The notes under the pieces: model-generated
Databases searched by the model: none
What the model was told of the DNA's origin: nothing
What the model saw: the letters and a program-made list of their open reading frames with translations, nothing else
Shown here: one piece after another, positions 54,455 through 64,000 of the stretch
How the letters are laid out: each line of letters starts with the position of its first letter
Position numbering within the stretch: position 1 is the stretch's first letter
Translations under genes and position numbers: made by a program
Assembly (NCBI GenBank): GCA_030549495.1
Contig: JAUIRK010001046.1
Location: forward strand, 124,001-188,000
Source: Nectonema munidae
Taxonomy: Eukaryota > Nematomorpha > Nectonematoida > Nectonematidae
Length of the DNA stretch: 64,000 bases
Direction of reading: 5' to 3'

Positions 54455-56912
54455 GTCCATAAGTGGACCATTGGCGAAAAGTGAAATCAAAATTTTTTGA
54501 AAACAAGCATTTATTGACAATAGAAAATAAAAGTGGTTATTGATGATAAAGGGGAAAGCAGTCTCGATGGACGTTTTTCTGGCGCGCAAATCAGCATAAA
54601 AGTGAATTTTTTTACAAACCACGCATTTTCGTTGTTGTTGTCTTGAAACGGACACTAAATAGTGCCCATTCACACTTCTAGAACTTTTAGAAAGATGAGA
54701 AGAAGGCCCTGGTTTTCTCTTGGTTTGCAAACCTTTTAATTGAAGTAAGTGTAGCGTTATTTCTCTACGGAAGTTTAGATGAGATGATTTTTTTTCTGTG
54801 TTTGTCCTTTCATAATCCTTCCAGGCACCAACAACCGAAACGTTTATTGCATGCATTGCCAAAGGCCACCACCATTTTTTCGCCTTTACTCTAGGCCTAT
54901 AAGCAGCCAATAACTTGTCAAACACATCAACCCCTCCCATTCCTTGATTGTACTTGCTAATGAGGAAAGGACAGCTAACTTCGATCTTTTTCTTCTCTAA
55001 ACGTGAATACCTTCTAACTGTTCCAACAGGTTCATGCGTAAAAAAGTTGGATCCAACATTCACACAAGCATTATCCCTCCATTTACAAAAATATACTATT
55101 CCATCTGATCTATAATCGTAATACCCTCTATTTTTCTTCTTGATTTCTTTATCCTCAATCAATGGACATTTACCGGTTCTATTACTTCTAACGGTGCCTA
55201 CTGCTTTTATACCTTTTTCGCTCAATGTTTTTAAGAGGGTGTACGATGTAAAAAAATTGTCAAAATAGAATGTATGCTTTAAAGGGTTTTCAATTGTTTG
55301 GACAAAGTTTCCTACAACTTGCATGCCCAATGGCATCTTACTTGAACCTCTCTCCTTACCTTGATATATGTGTAAAGACAAGGGGCAGCCAGAATAGGGA
55401 CACATGCACCATATTTTATAGCCAAACCTAATAGGTTTTCCTTTTATAAACTGCTTACACGAATGAGGCCCATAATAAGGAACTATCGATTCATCTATAC
55501 TTATCTCTTCATAAAGTGAACTAAACTTCAAAAATTTAGCGTTTAACATTTCATAAATAGGCCTTACTTTTGCCATTTTGTCTTCTAAATTAATTTTAGT
55601 ATTATCGACAAGATGAAAGTACTTCTTTATTTCTCGAAATCTATTTCTCGATATTACCTGTCTCACTAATGAGACTCCAAGATCTAATTGAGTCGACCAA
55701 AAGTCTTCCTCTCTTGGCAATGTATGATACCCCGATAAAATAACAAATCCGATAAAAATACCTATGTCCTTCCAATCTAGATCAATTACTTCGTTTTTTT
55801 GATTAGCATAAGAAGTGGATAGTTTTGCCAGTGTTTCCATGTATTCTTTTGGGAAAACTTTGAAAAAAAAATCAATAGGTTCATGAGCTACGTCTTCGGC
55901 TAGCTGAGGACAATCGACGTGTGAATAAGAAGCTAAATTATTATCAAAGTTTTTCATTTTTTTCCATCTGCGGGTTTATCTTGATCTTCTTCTACTTCAG
56001 GGTATGTTACTTCTATTTCTCCGCATGTATCTTGAGGAAAAGTATCAAGCATATCATTTTCATCAATGTCTTGGGTATCGGTAACAACATTGTTTTCATC
56101 AGGAGGAAGTATAACTAAATCAATAGGAGTGCCATTTTCCAAAACCTCATCTTCTAAGTGCTCCAAAGCGGAAGATAAATGCTTGAACTTCATTTTGACG
56201 GAAAAATCAATGAAACGCAAAAGAATAAAAAAAAAAGTAGTAGTTGTATTGTAACGAAAAAAGTTGGCTCCACACTAACAAAAGTCGCTATATTTTTAGC
56301 TTTACAAGAAGAAACGGTGCAAGCGCAAGAGCAGTAAGAGAATGATAAAAAAAGAGTTATTTCAAAAAATGCGGAACTTATATTATGATCTCTTCATATT
56401 CATGAAAACATATTAGCAAACTGAAATCAATTGATGATACAAAGTACAATGATACTCATCTATTCTATAATCTTTTCAACATTTCTATGACGCGCAAATT
56501 TTTTGTACGTATCATCATTATGTATACAGTACTGCGAACATGTACCTTCACAAATGTTGATGATACAAGAATTATTGATTCAAATTCCACGCTTCACATT
56601 CATTCGTACATTATAATAAGATATCATTATTGTATATATTTGTATGTTTACGATGAAAAATATACTGTTTTATTATTTACTCAATTCATTTACATTTGAT
56701 GTAAAGTGACATGCTAACGTCTTCACACAATAAATCAAGAGGTTATATTTTTGAAAGTACAACATTCAACGTCATGAAACTAAAGAAACAGAGATATCAA
56801 TCATTATGATCAACTATGTTGAAAAAATGTACTTTTTCATCGTTTTTTCTAATTATGTGTTAAAAGGGTATATTTCATTGTCACGATACGCCAATGGTCC
56901 ACTTGTGGATCC
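54455..56912 (-). mobile_element. piggyBac-like transposon copy 1 (inside family X)
   Basis: AAGTGGACCATTGGCG at 54461-54476 and, inverted, CGCCAATGGTCCACTT at 56889-56904 bracket the transposase. No TTAA adjoins them, so these may be subterminal repeats. A third copy, GTGGACCATTGGCGG directly followed by TTAA, sits at 57245-57263 and may be the true right end, in which case the left end is lost. Confidence 0.75.
54537..56220 (-). pseudogene. piggyBac transposase, nearly complete
   Basis: Two open parts. The N-terminal 88 codons (56220-55954) contain acidic DENDMLDTFPQDTCGE. A 525-codon frame from 55957 carries EEISIDESIVPYYG (first Asp, residue 155), HTFYFDNFFTSY (Asp 233) and NQGMGGVDVFDKLLAAYRP (Asp 344), so the DDD core is whole. 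The two parts overlap at an A7 run; one base more would fuse them. A Cys-rich end begins RKCVVCKKIHFY; then one further frame change moves the expected KNVHRDCFPLYHQ and stop (54537) into another frame, and the open frame instead runs on past the TIR to 54380. Usual length is about 600 residues. Young element, or sequence errors. Confidence 0.92.
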
Positions 56913-57244
56913 TAAATACTTTCAAAGAATATGGCGACATATTCAAATTTATTTTTTACAGAAACACATTCGTGACAAAAATAAGGGATAGTATGTCATG
57001 AACTGTAAGGATATTTTAGAATTGCTCGAATATTTTTTTCTAGAATTTGGATTTTATAAAATTGACTTTTTTTTACCATTTCACAATTTTTTATCAATTA
57101 ATAATTTTTAATAAAAAAATTTAATTTTATTTATTTTTGTTTTATTTGTGTATCTCGAAGACTTTTCAATTGAACTTAAGAAAAAAAATGAACCTAAAAT
57201 ATGTTTCATTGTTTTTAATTTGGATTTTAACAATGAAGTGAAAA

Positions 57245-57263
57245 GTGGACCATTGGCGGTTAA
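57245..57263. mobile_element. piggyBac-type end next to TTAA
   Basis: GTGGACCATTGGCGGTTAA: the same end sequence as the two copies bracketing the transposase, but immediately adjoining TTAA. Confidence 0.7.
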
Positions 57264-57527
57264 ACGGATAAGCTGTTTTTCCTGGACTTAAAGACATTTT
57301 GAGGTATGAAGAAGATACAAATAAATGTGTAGTATTAAGTTAGCATACGCAAATTGTGGGATTATCCTGTGACACCGCAAGGAAGTAATGGTTAATCCAT
57401 AATCTCGCGATGTAATCACTATACGATGAAAATACTTAACGATGAAAATACCAACGATGTATTGCATCACCATGAATTTACTAGGCGATGAAATTACCGC
57501 GATGAAATTACCGGATACCCATTTTAT

Positions 57528-59950
57528 GAAGAAATAGAAACTCCCATTTGCCCTTTTTGTGTTACGTAGTGCATGTGCAATGTAGCTTTTGCATTCCTCG
57601 CTGTTTATTGAGGAAACTGCTTTTTTGATCACTTCATCTAGCATGAAAAAAAGTGTTGTGTCTAAAATAAAAGTTTTTAAAACATATTTTATAAATATTG
57701 AAGCTAATTTCGTTGAATAGAGAAACCTATATTAATTACTTTATTGGGTACTAATTAATTAACTGAAATAACTTGGGATCATTATTGCCAAAAATAAGTT
57801 CGTTAATTTGGAGGAAAAATACTTCATTATCATCGTCCTTAAATTAAAATTTCTTGGTTGTTTTCATTACGTTAAAAAAAGCTAAAATGTTTAAAACATT
57901 GTGTTTACATTAGACTGGCCTTATGTGTCCGTGTACATATGTTTCAGCAGGTGATTTCAATATAGGTGAAAGAAAATTTCAGTCTTTGAAATATTTACTA
58001 TTCTATAAAATGTATAAAAGCGAAGAAGCAATTGAAAATTAAAAACAAAATATTTAAAGAAAAGTTTCTTTTTCATTTTGAAATTTTTTCTTGAGCCATA
58101 AAAAAAACCATGCCAAAAATAAGCGGTTCAAAAGAAATATAGGTTTGAAAACACTGTTCTAATTCAATAACTAACCAACAAATAATGCATGCCCATTGGT
58201 TGAAATCTTCGTGTTTGAAGCGTCTTGCTAATCAGTAAGAACATCAACTGTATCATTACTTATATACGTATTAATATTATCATAATATAAGTATCATTAC
58301 GCATAAAATTATATAGGTATACCTTAACCTTTATAAAACACATTTATCTTTTGCCTACGATAGAACTTTGGCTGACTTTGAAAGAAAGATTTTAAAATTT
58401 ACACTAAATTGGAAAGGCAATTTTTATAATAACACCAAATTATTTTTAATATCACCTATGCCACATATACATATATTTTTATGTTGTAAGACAAATTGGA
58501 GAATAATTTCATGCTTCAAACGTGAATAAATTTCAAATCTTTTGAAAGTTTTTGTTGAAGAAATACAGAAAAATTTATAAATATTCATGTATTAACTTCA
58601 ATTTTGTCATAAGATTAGTATATAATTTTATGAGGGATCATCTCAAAAGATGGCGTAACTTCATTGACGTCTCAGTCAGCGAGCATAGAAAAACTTCATA
58701 AGTAAGCACTGAACATAAAACTCTGCAAGATTGAAACAGTACATGATCACGATGCGACATAATTGATCTGTAAGACTTATTTAATCAGATTGTGAAGCAA
58801 GTACAAATACAATTATTATTACAGCGACTATTTTGACTGATATGCTGCATCTAAATATAGAACTTATTTTAAGCTAATATTTCGACCTTTCTTAACGGTT
58901 TTGCCAAGTTCCACCAGATCTAAAAAATGTGCAAAATACACCTTAAAAATTTTTTTTACATAAATTTCAAAAATAAATCGAGAATTTTCTGAATGTTAGT
59001 TAAAAGTATATGTTAACTAATAAGTTAATTAGCATTATTTCAAAAATTAATCCTCAAATTAGTAAAGTTACAATTCTAATGTTCACTTTTTCTATTTCAA
59101 GACAGGAACGCTTGCTAACGTATAATTTTGGTGTGCAGTATAATATAATTTGTGCATTTAACATTCTTTGTAAATCTTTTCCTTGAAAGAAATTTTCTTG
59201 ACACTCCTCATTCTTTTGGTTCTGGCTACCCGTCGTTTTGGTAACAGCTATTATTATCTAACTAACTAACAAAAAATAACTAACTAACTCTAAAATAAAT
59301 TTTTTAAATATACAAAATATCAAATTTATAATTATTAATTATTTGATTTTTTTAAATAAAAAAATAATTATAAAAAAATTTTTAAGTAATTTTTTTATGA
59401 AAGTTTAATTTTATAAAAAGAATTTTTGTTCAAAAAAAATTACAATGACACTTATAAAATTAAATTAAATTTTCTATAAAATTTTAAATTTGTAAAAATA
59501 ATATTAATTGAAGAATAATAATAAAAATTTTTTTTTCTCAATTTGGCAAGGAGCATATTACTTTCTTTAAGATGATTTTGAAATTATTCGAAAATTTTCA
59601 ATGAGGTCCCATATCAATTTGTTTAAAAATAAATACATATTTTTAATTTTTTTTTGTTGATGTAAAATAATATAAAATAGAGGGATGTAAAAAAATCAGA
59701 AAAAAATGAAATTTGAACATTTATAGGCAAATTAAACTATGAAAATAATAATATGTATATAAGAGTGATATTTGAAAAAAAATATATTTCTGATTGAATT
59801 TCGACATGACCATATCATAACATAATTTATTAATCCAAAAGAAAAGGCGAAAAATAAGTTTGTGAAAATCGCATCATGTAAAGGTATGATATGCTTAATA
59901 TTAAAGTTAACTTTCTAAATGACAAGTGTAAAGTGGGAAAGTTCGGCTAA
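57528..59950. other. 2.4-kb stretch without recognised features
   Basis: AT-rich, with a short (ACTA)n at 59262-59292. The last part is probably the LINE 3' UTR. Confidence 0.5.
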
Positions 59951-61260
59951 TCATAGATGAACATTTCGTCCTTCCAGAAAAAAATCCAAGAGTTTTTTGA
60001 ATGCATGGAAAGAAGGGGAATTAATATACTTTGGAAGGTTATTCCATTCATTGATTATTCTGTTTGAGAAAGAAGCCTTATAAAAATCTTTTTTGCACCT
60101 AATTTTTATAAACTCTTTTTGGTGAGTTCTTGAGCTCCTTAGGGAAAAGCAGGTAAAACAGTATGGTCGACATCCATGTTTTTGTTGATTATATTGTAAG
60201 ACCGTTATCATATCGTTTCGTTTATATCTGTACGCCAAGGAAGGCAAGGGCAATATACGTAGTTTTTCATTCTAGTCCAATTTATCGGATGAGAGATCAC
60301 ATTGGGACATTCCAGACAAAAATTTCAGCTTTTTCAATATTAAATTCGACAGGATTCCCGTCATTATTTGTTATATCAAACAAGAGTTTCTTTTTCTGAA
60401 TGCATTCAAAAACTCCATAACCTATTAGGATTGTTCTTTATCCTTAAAATGAGATATTTTTTTCAAAAGATATTTTTGCTTTTTGTATCTCATGCCTTAA
60501 TGCAATCGAAACTTTTTTGAATCGAGACCATGATATGGGGTCTTTATCCTTCATATACTTTTTATATAGATTTTTATTTTTGAATATAGATATAGTTAAA
60601 GTTGAAATATGGGCTATATGATGTACTACTGCTTGATTCATAACATCCATAAAAAAATTCGTAGAACTCCAAGAACCCGGTGCTATGGGAGTCCCAGCGC
60701 ACAATAGGAAGATATTTTCTATATATATAGAGTTTATTCAAAATAGAAGAAGATATTTTAGTATTATAAAAAATATCAAACGTAATTGAATAAAAATGAT
60801 CCCTACCAGTAAGTGATGGTAAGACAGATAAGCGTGAAATCTCGTCAGGAGAGTTTGTGATCAATAAGTCAAATACACTTTTTTTACCGGAGTGGTCTGT
60901 CCTTGTTTCTTCCTGTATTAACTGGAACAAGTTGCAAAAAAAGTTTGAAAACATTTTAAACAAAAATAGCATTTTATGATGACGTTTTCCGAATCGTTGT
61001 CAAAATTATAAAATATAAAAAATTTTGATAGCATAGCTACACGAATTTATGGGAAATTTGCCACGATTTTTTGGGAGAACCTCATTGATGAAAATTAAGT
61101 CTGAGTGCAATCCTTCAATCATCAAGGAAAATTCTGTCATTATGGCGAAAAGCTGGCTCGTATCACTGTAAAAAATTGATAAAACTTTGTTGCTAGTTAA
61201 TTTATGTGCCACTGTAAAAAGCTTTATTTGTTTTGCTTTTTTACGTTCAAAGTCTTAGTC
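59951..61260 (-). mobile_element. LINE with internal deletion of the RT
   Basis: Minus strand from right: endonuclease start LTSNKVLSIFYSDTSQLF, then LHSDLIFINEVLPKN (the E-x-x-P-K-N catalytic motif; 61006-61212); later endonuclease KSVFDLLITNSPDEISRLSV then LTGRDHF (60574-60972); a spacer ISWSRFKKVSIALRHEIQKA and KKLLFDITNNDGNPVEF; then directly the C-terminal LPSLAYRYKRNDMITV and NRIINEWNNLPKYINSPSFH then AFKKLLDFF, stop at 59951. The whole RT catalytic domain is missing, and stops and shifts separate the rest. CR1-like (inference). Confidence 0.85.
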
Positions 61261-61523
61261 GATATGATGTTTTTGTTGTAAAGTAAATTTGCCGAAAATC
61301 AGGAGGAGATGAAGATATTGGTAAATTTTTTTTGATTTACTCGAGACTTTTTCAATGAAGGTTTAAAAATTTTCATTCAATTCGGTTTGACACATTTCTA
61401 CCGTGTTGGCAAGATGTTTATTATGCTCAAAAATATCCTTCTTCATTAATGTTTATAACACGTTTTTCAATATTCTTTTTAAAGATAACGTAAAGATAAA
61501 AGAGAAAGTATAAAAAGAGTTAT
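61261..61523. other. spacer between LINE and MITE
   Basis: Nothing supported. Confidence 0.4.
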
Positions 61524-61661
61524 TTAACCCATTTACAGCCAATGTCTCTATTTTGAAACATAAGTAATTTCATCTTCGTCTGCTTTTTTCAATGCCTTTG
61601 AATATAAATCGTCTGCGTTTTTTTAGATATCGTCTGCTTTGCTTGGCCTTAAATGGGTTAA
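61524..61661. mobile_element. TTAA-flanked MITE, copy 4
   Basis: TTAA at 61524-61527 and 61658-61661. Ends CCCATTTACAGCCAATG and, inverted, CCCATTTAAGGCCAAGC. Differs from the copy at 2460 by only a handful of bases, so these two moved most recently. Confidence 0.9.
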
Positions 61662-61759
61662 AAGATTCTTTTGAAAAATTAAATATTTAAATATAAAATA
61701 TTTAGCATGATTTACTCAAATAATAAAATGAGAAAGGAAAATATATTTCGTATAAAATG

Positions 61760-63007
61760 TGAACACTCATATTACTGTTAAATAGTGCCATATCTGAACC
61801 ACTTAAAAGAAAAAAGATATCCAAAACTGCAGCTATCAGCAACTCAGGAATATGATGCCTGCAGGCCAAAAATAGCAAACGACTATCAACTTGGTTTTGT
61901 GATTGACAAGCAGCTCCTTTGTGAATCACAGTGTTATTTGCAGTCGTATCAAAGCATGAGCCTGCAATCCTAGCTAAACAAGACGGCCACTCTTCTAGTA
62001 CTTTTAGAACTGTTTTAGCAATGATTTTACTCGTTCAATGTGATGATAGCATGGGAATCGTCAGGAGCTTTTCAACATCGTTTCCTGTGACTACAATTGG
62101 AAGCCACTTTGACTTTTCTCCAACAGTGTTTGAAAGCAATATCCCGTCAAAGTGTACTATTTAGTGTGTGTCCTTGATATACCGAGCTATTGGTGATCGA
62201 ACTTTTTTCCTTGATTTCTATATGGACGATGTCGAAAGAGTTATTTTATTTATGTTGATACATGCAGCTTCGAAAGATAATGCTGAAGCTACCGCATGCA
62301 TTACTTTCATTATCTAAGTGCTAGTTCTAGCCAAAGCTGCTATGAAATCCTTACTTTCAATTACATTTTTGTTTTTTTTATTTTTGCAGTCTTTGGAGGC
62401 AAAAACATAGAATGAGAAGTTGAAGGAAATCAAGCTGGTTTAAAGTCATCGTCATTATCAGCATTCTTGGATGAGTCAAGAGAAGTACTATCTTCTTCAA
62501 CAGTTTCTTTTTCAATGTTTTTTCAGCCTCTTCTAAACATTTCTTGTAAAATTCATATCTTTTCTTTCTTTTTCAATATTTTTTTTCAAAATCTTTTGTC
62601 TTCTTTACCAATAAATATTTTTCTTAGCCCTCTTTGATCTTCAAGAAAAGCCAAATCTTCATTGTTTTTATTTTGCGTGCTAGATTATGAATGTGCGGTT
62701 GCTGAACTCTTATTATTTTCCTTTGTGCGTTCTTTATTCTTCATCAATTGTTCATGTTTTTCATAAATTTAACGAATTTTTTTGCAACAAATGTTTTGTA
62801 AGATGTAAACAGGCTTGCAACACCCCAAATATAAAACTTCATCTGCTACATTTTCGCAAGGTTCACTAATCCATTTTCTTTGTTTTTATATAATAAAAAG
62901 CCTTTCTGAAACACACTTTTTTGTTAAAAGTTGACTACAACTTTAAAAGTCTTTTCAAGTACAGTGCCTACAAGAAAAACAGCTTTACTCTTTCTTGTTG
63001 ATGCCAT
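61760..63007 (-). pseudogene. CxxH-type DDE transposase remnant, family not named
   Basis: ATG at 63007 in the minus strand begins MASTRKSKAVFLVGTVLE. The remnant continues in broken frames with ENVADEVLYLGCCKPVYILQ and KNKERTKENNKS, then IVHFDGILLSNTVGEKSKWL (62100-62160, first Asp), WPSCLARIAGSCFDTTANNT (second Asp, FDTT) and LLFLACRHHIPELLIAAV (the CRHH motif). The FDTTASNTG..ACRHHxxEL signature is common in uncharacterised repeat-borne proteins of invertebrates and belongs to the C/DxxH group of DDE transposases. Many stops and shifts. Confidence 0.8.
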
Positions 63008-63720
63008 TTTAATTATAGGTAACTTGATTAAAAATATTCACTCAAATTTTACATGAAATATAGTTTTTATACGAAATCGACCATGCTGGTTTCATTTCTG
63101 GATTCAGATTTTGGATTTAAGGCTTGAAAATATTTGACTGTGTTAATAAAATTTACCGTTTATTTCTGAAAACGATTTCCACAAATATTCTCTCTAATTT
63201 TACATGAAATATATATTTGTATGCAAAATCGATTAAGCTGGTTGCATTTCTGGACTCAGTTTTCGTATTTATGTGTTTAAAAATATCTGCCAGTGTAAAT
63301 AAAATTTACGGTTTACGTCTGAAAACGATCTCCAAAAATATTTTCTCTAATTTTACATGAAATATATGTTTTTATACCAAATCAACCATGCTGGTTTCAT
63401 TTCTTAACTTTCTTTTCCCTTTTAAAGCTTAAAAATATTTCCAAGTGTTAATAAAATGTGCAGTTTAGATCTAATGTCGGCAGAAATATATTTGAAATTT
63501 AAATATATCTATTTTTATACCAAATTGGAGATGATGTTTTAATTTTTGGACTCCGTTTTCAAAATTTAGGCTTTGAAAATATCTGAAAGCTTAAATCAAC
63601 TTTCCGGTTTATATCTAAAAACTGTCTCCAAAAATATTTTTAAAATTTAAAATAAAATATTTGTTTTTATACAAAATCGACTGTAATTTATTTCTGTACT
63701 CCATTTTGGCTAATATACGG
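63008..63720. repeat. ~150-bp satellite array (about five units)
   Basis: CATGAAATATA(G/T).. recurs near 63053, 63204 and 63356, then with more change near 63500 and 63650. Each unit has a GCTGGTTTCATTTCTGG-like stretch and AAAACGATTTCCACAAATAT. It starts immediately upstream of the transposase ATG. Confidence 0.88.
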
Positions 63721-64000
63721 ATAAAAAATAACCGGAAGTTGCAATTGAATTAGTGATATATGCCCGGAATCACTTTTTTGAAAAAAAATCATTTCTAAAA
63801 TCGTTAATAAATTGGTTATATAGTAAAAATATAACATTTTTTTTTGTATATTTTGGCTTATAATAATTTCTTCATCTCGAGTATGAAATATTTATTTGAA
63901 AAAAACAAAACGTATTATAAAATCATTTGAATATTAGTATTATGAGAGAAGGAAACAACCTGAAAATAAATTGAAAAGAGAACGTTTGATCAAAGGAAAT
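63721..64000. other. right edge
   Basis: AT-rich; nothing supported. Confidence 0.5.

Larger units (their letters stand above)
54001..57520. mobile_element. foldback-like DNA transposon family X, hosting a piggyBac
   Basis: Inverted repeats of about 130 bp at 54001-54135 and 57390-57520, each composed of seven or eight degenerate direct copies of a word like TAATTTCATCG(T/C)GG spaced 14-18 bp. Flanked by ATTTTAT (53994-54000 and 57521-57527), a 7-bp duplication. The outer ends read GGGTTCACTGTAATTTC and GGGTATCCGGTAATTTC. No transposase of its own is visible; the interior holds a piggyBac. Same architecture as family Y but different sequence. Confidence 0.88.

Overview
The window looks like nuclear DNA from an AT-rich invertebrate animal. 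It has spliced genes with GT-AG introns, short exons separated by either 56-78 bp mini-introns or multi-kilobase introns, and a dense, varied load of DNA transposons and LINEs. I cannot name the species. I saw no bacterial genes, no rRNA or tRNA genes and no CRISPR array. I also recognised no LTR retroelement, Polinton or other capsid- or envelope-bearing element.

Left 27 kb (plus strand): one host gene fills 613-26700. It encodes the C-terminal part of a SLK/STK10/Slik-type Ste20 kinase: a Ser/Asn-rich linker followed by the PKK coiled-coil region. Thirteen exons can be chained with consistent reading phase to give 815 residues and a stop; the kinase domain lies left of the window. The introns hold a poly-T/poly-A tract, a decayed hAT transposon (4667-6565), a mariner remnant (about 12.5-13.1 kb), several TTAA-flanked MITEs and, in the 10.5-kb last intron, a complex satellite. 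That satellite is built from several repeat units arranged in a roughly 4.8-kb higher-order duplication. It ends in a near-perfect palindrome with 380-bp arms (24029-24852).

Middle (27-46 kb): mostly transposon graveyard. It holds a LINE RT remnant, a 2.27-kb CACTA-like element with both ends, and two copies of a foldback-like element whose terminal inverted repeats (TIRs) are made of short direct repeats. Each of those copies carries a different nested insertion. There are also hAT MITEs, hAT transposase remnants and a tRNA-headed SINE. Among them, on the minus strand, are pieces of secreted-protein genes: a terminal exon with a complete six-cysteine Kazal domain (30704-30870), a signal-peptide first exon (38077-38148) preceded by a tripled promoter-side repeat, and a second possible signal-peptide first exon (44123-44219).

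Right part (47-64 kb): a piggyBac copy split by a LINE inserted next to a catalytic Asp codon; a second, much better preserved piggyBac transposase lying inside another foldback-like element (54001-57520); pieces of a SCAND3/ZBED-type hAT; an internally deleted LINE; a decayed CxxH-type DDE transposase; and a 150-bp satellite at the right edge. The 2.4 kb at 57528-59950 shows nothing I recognise.

The likely undescribed material is the foldback-like pair of families, the intronic higher-order satellite with its palindrome, the TTAA MITE family, and the Kazal and signal-peptide exons with the repeated promoter.
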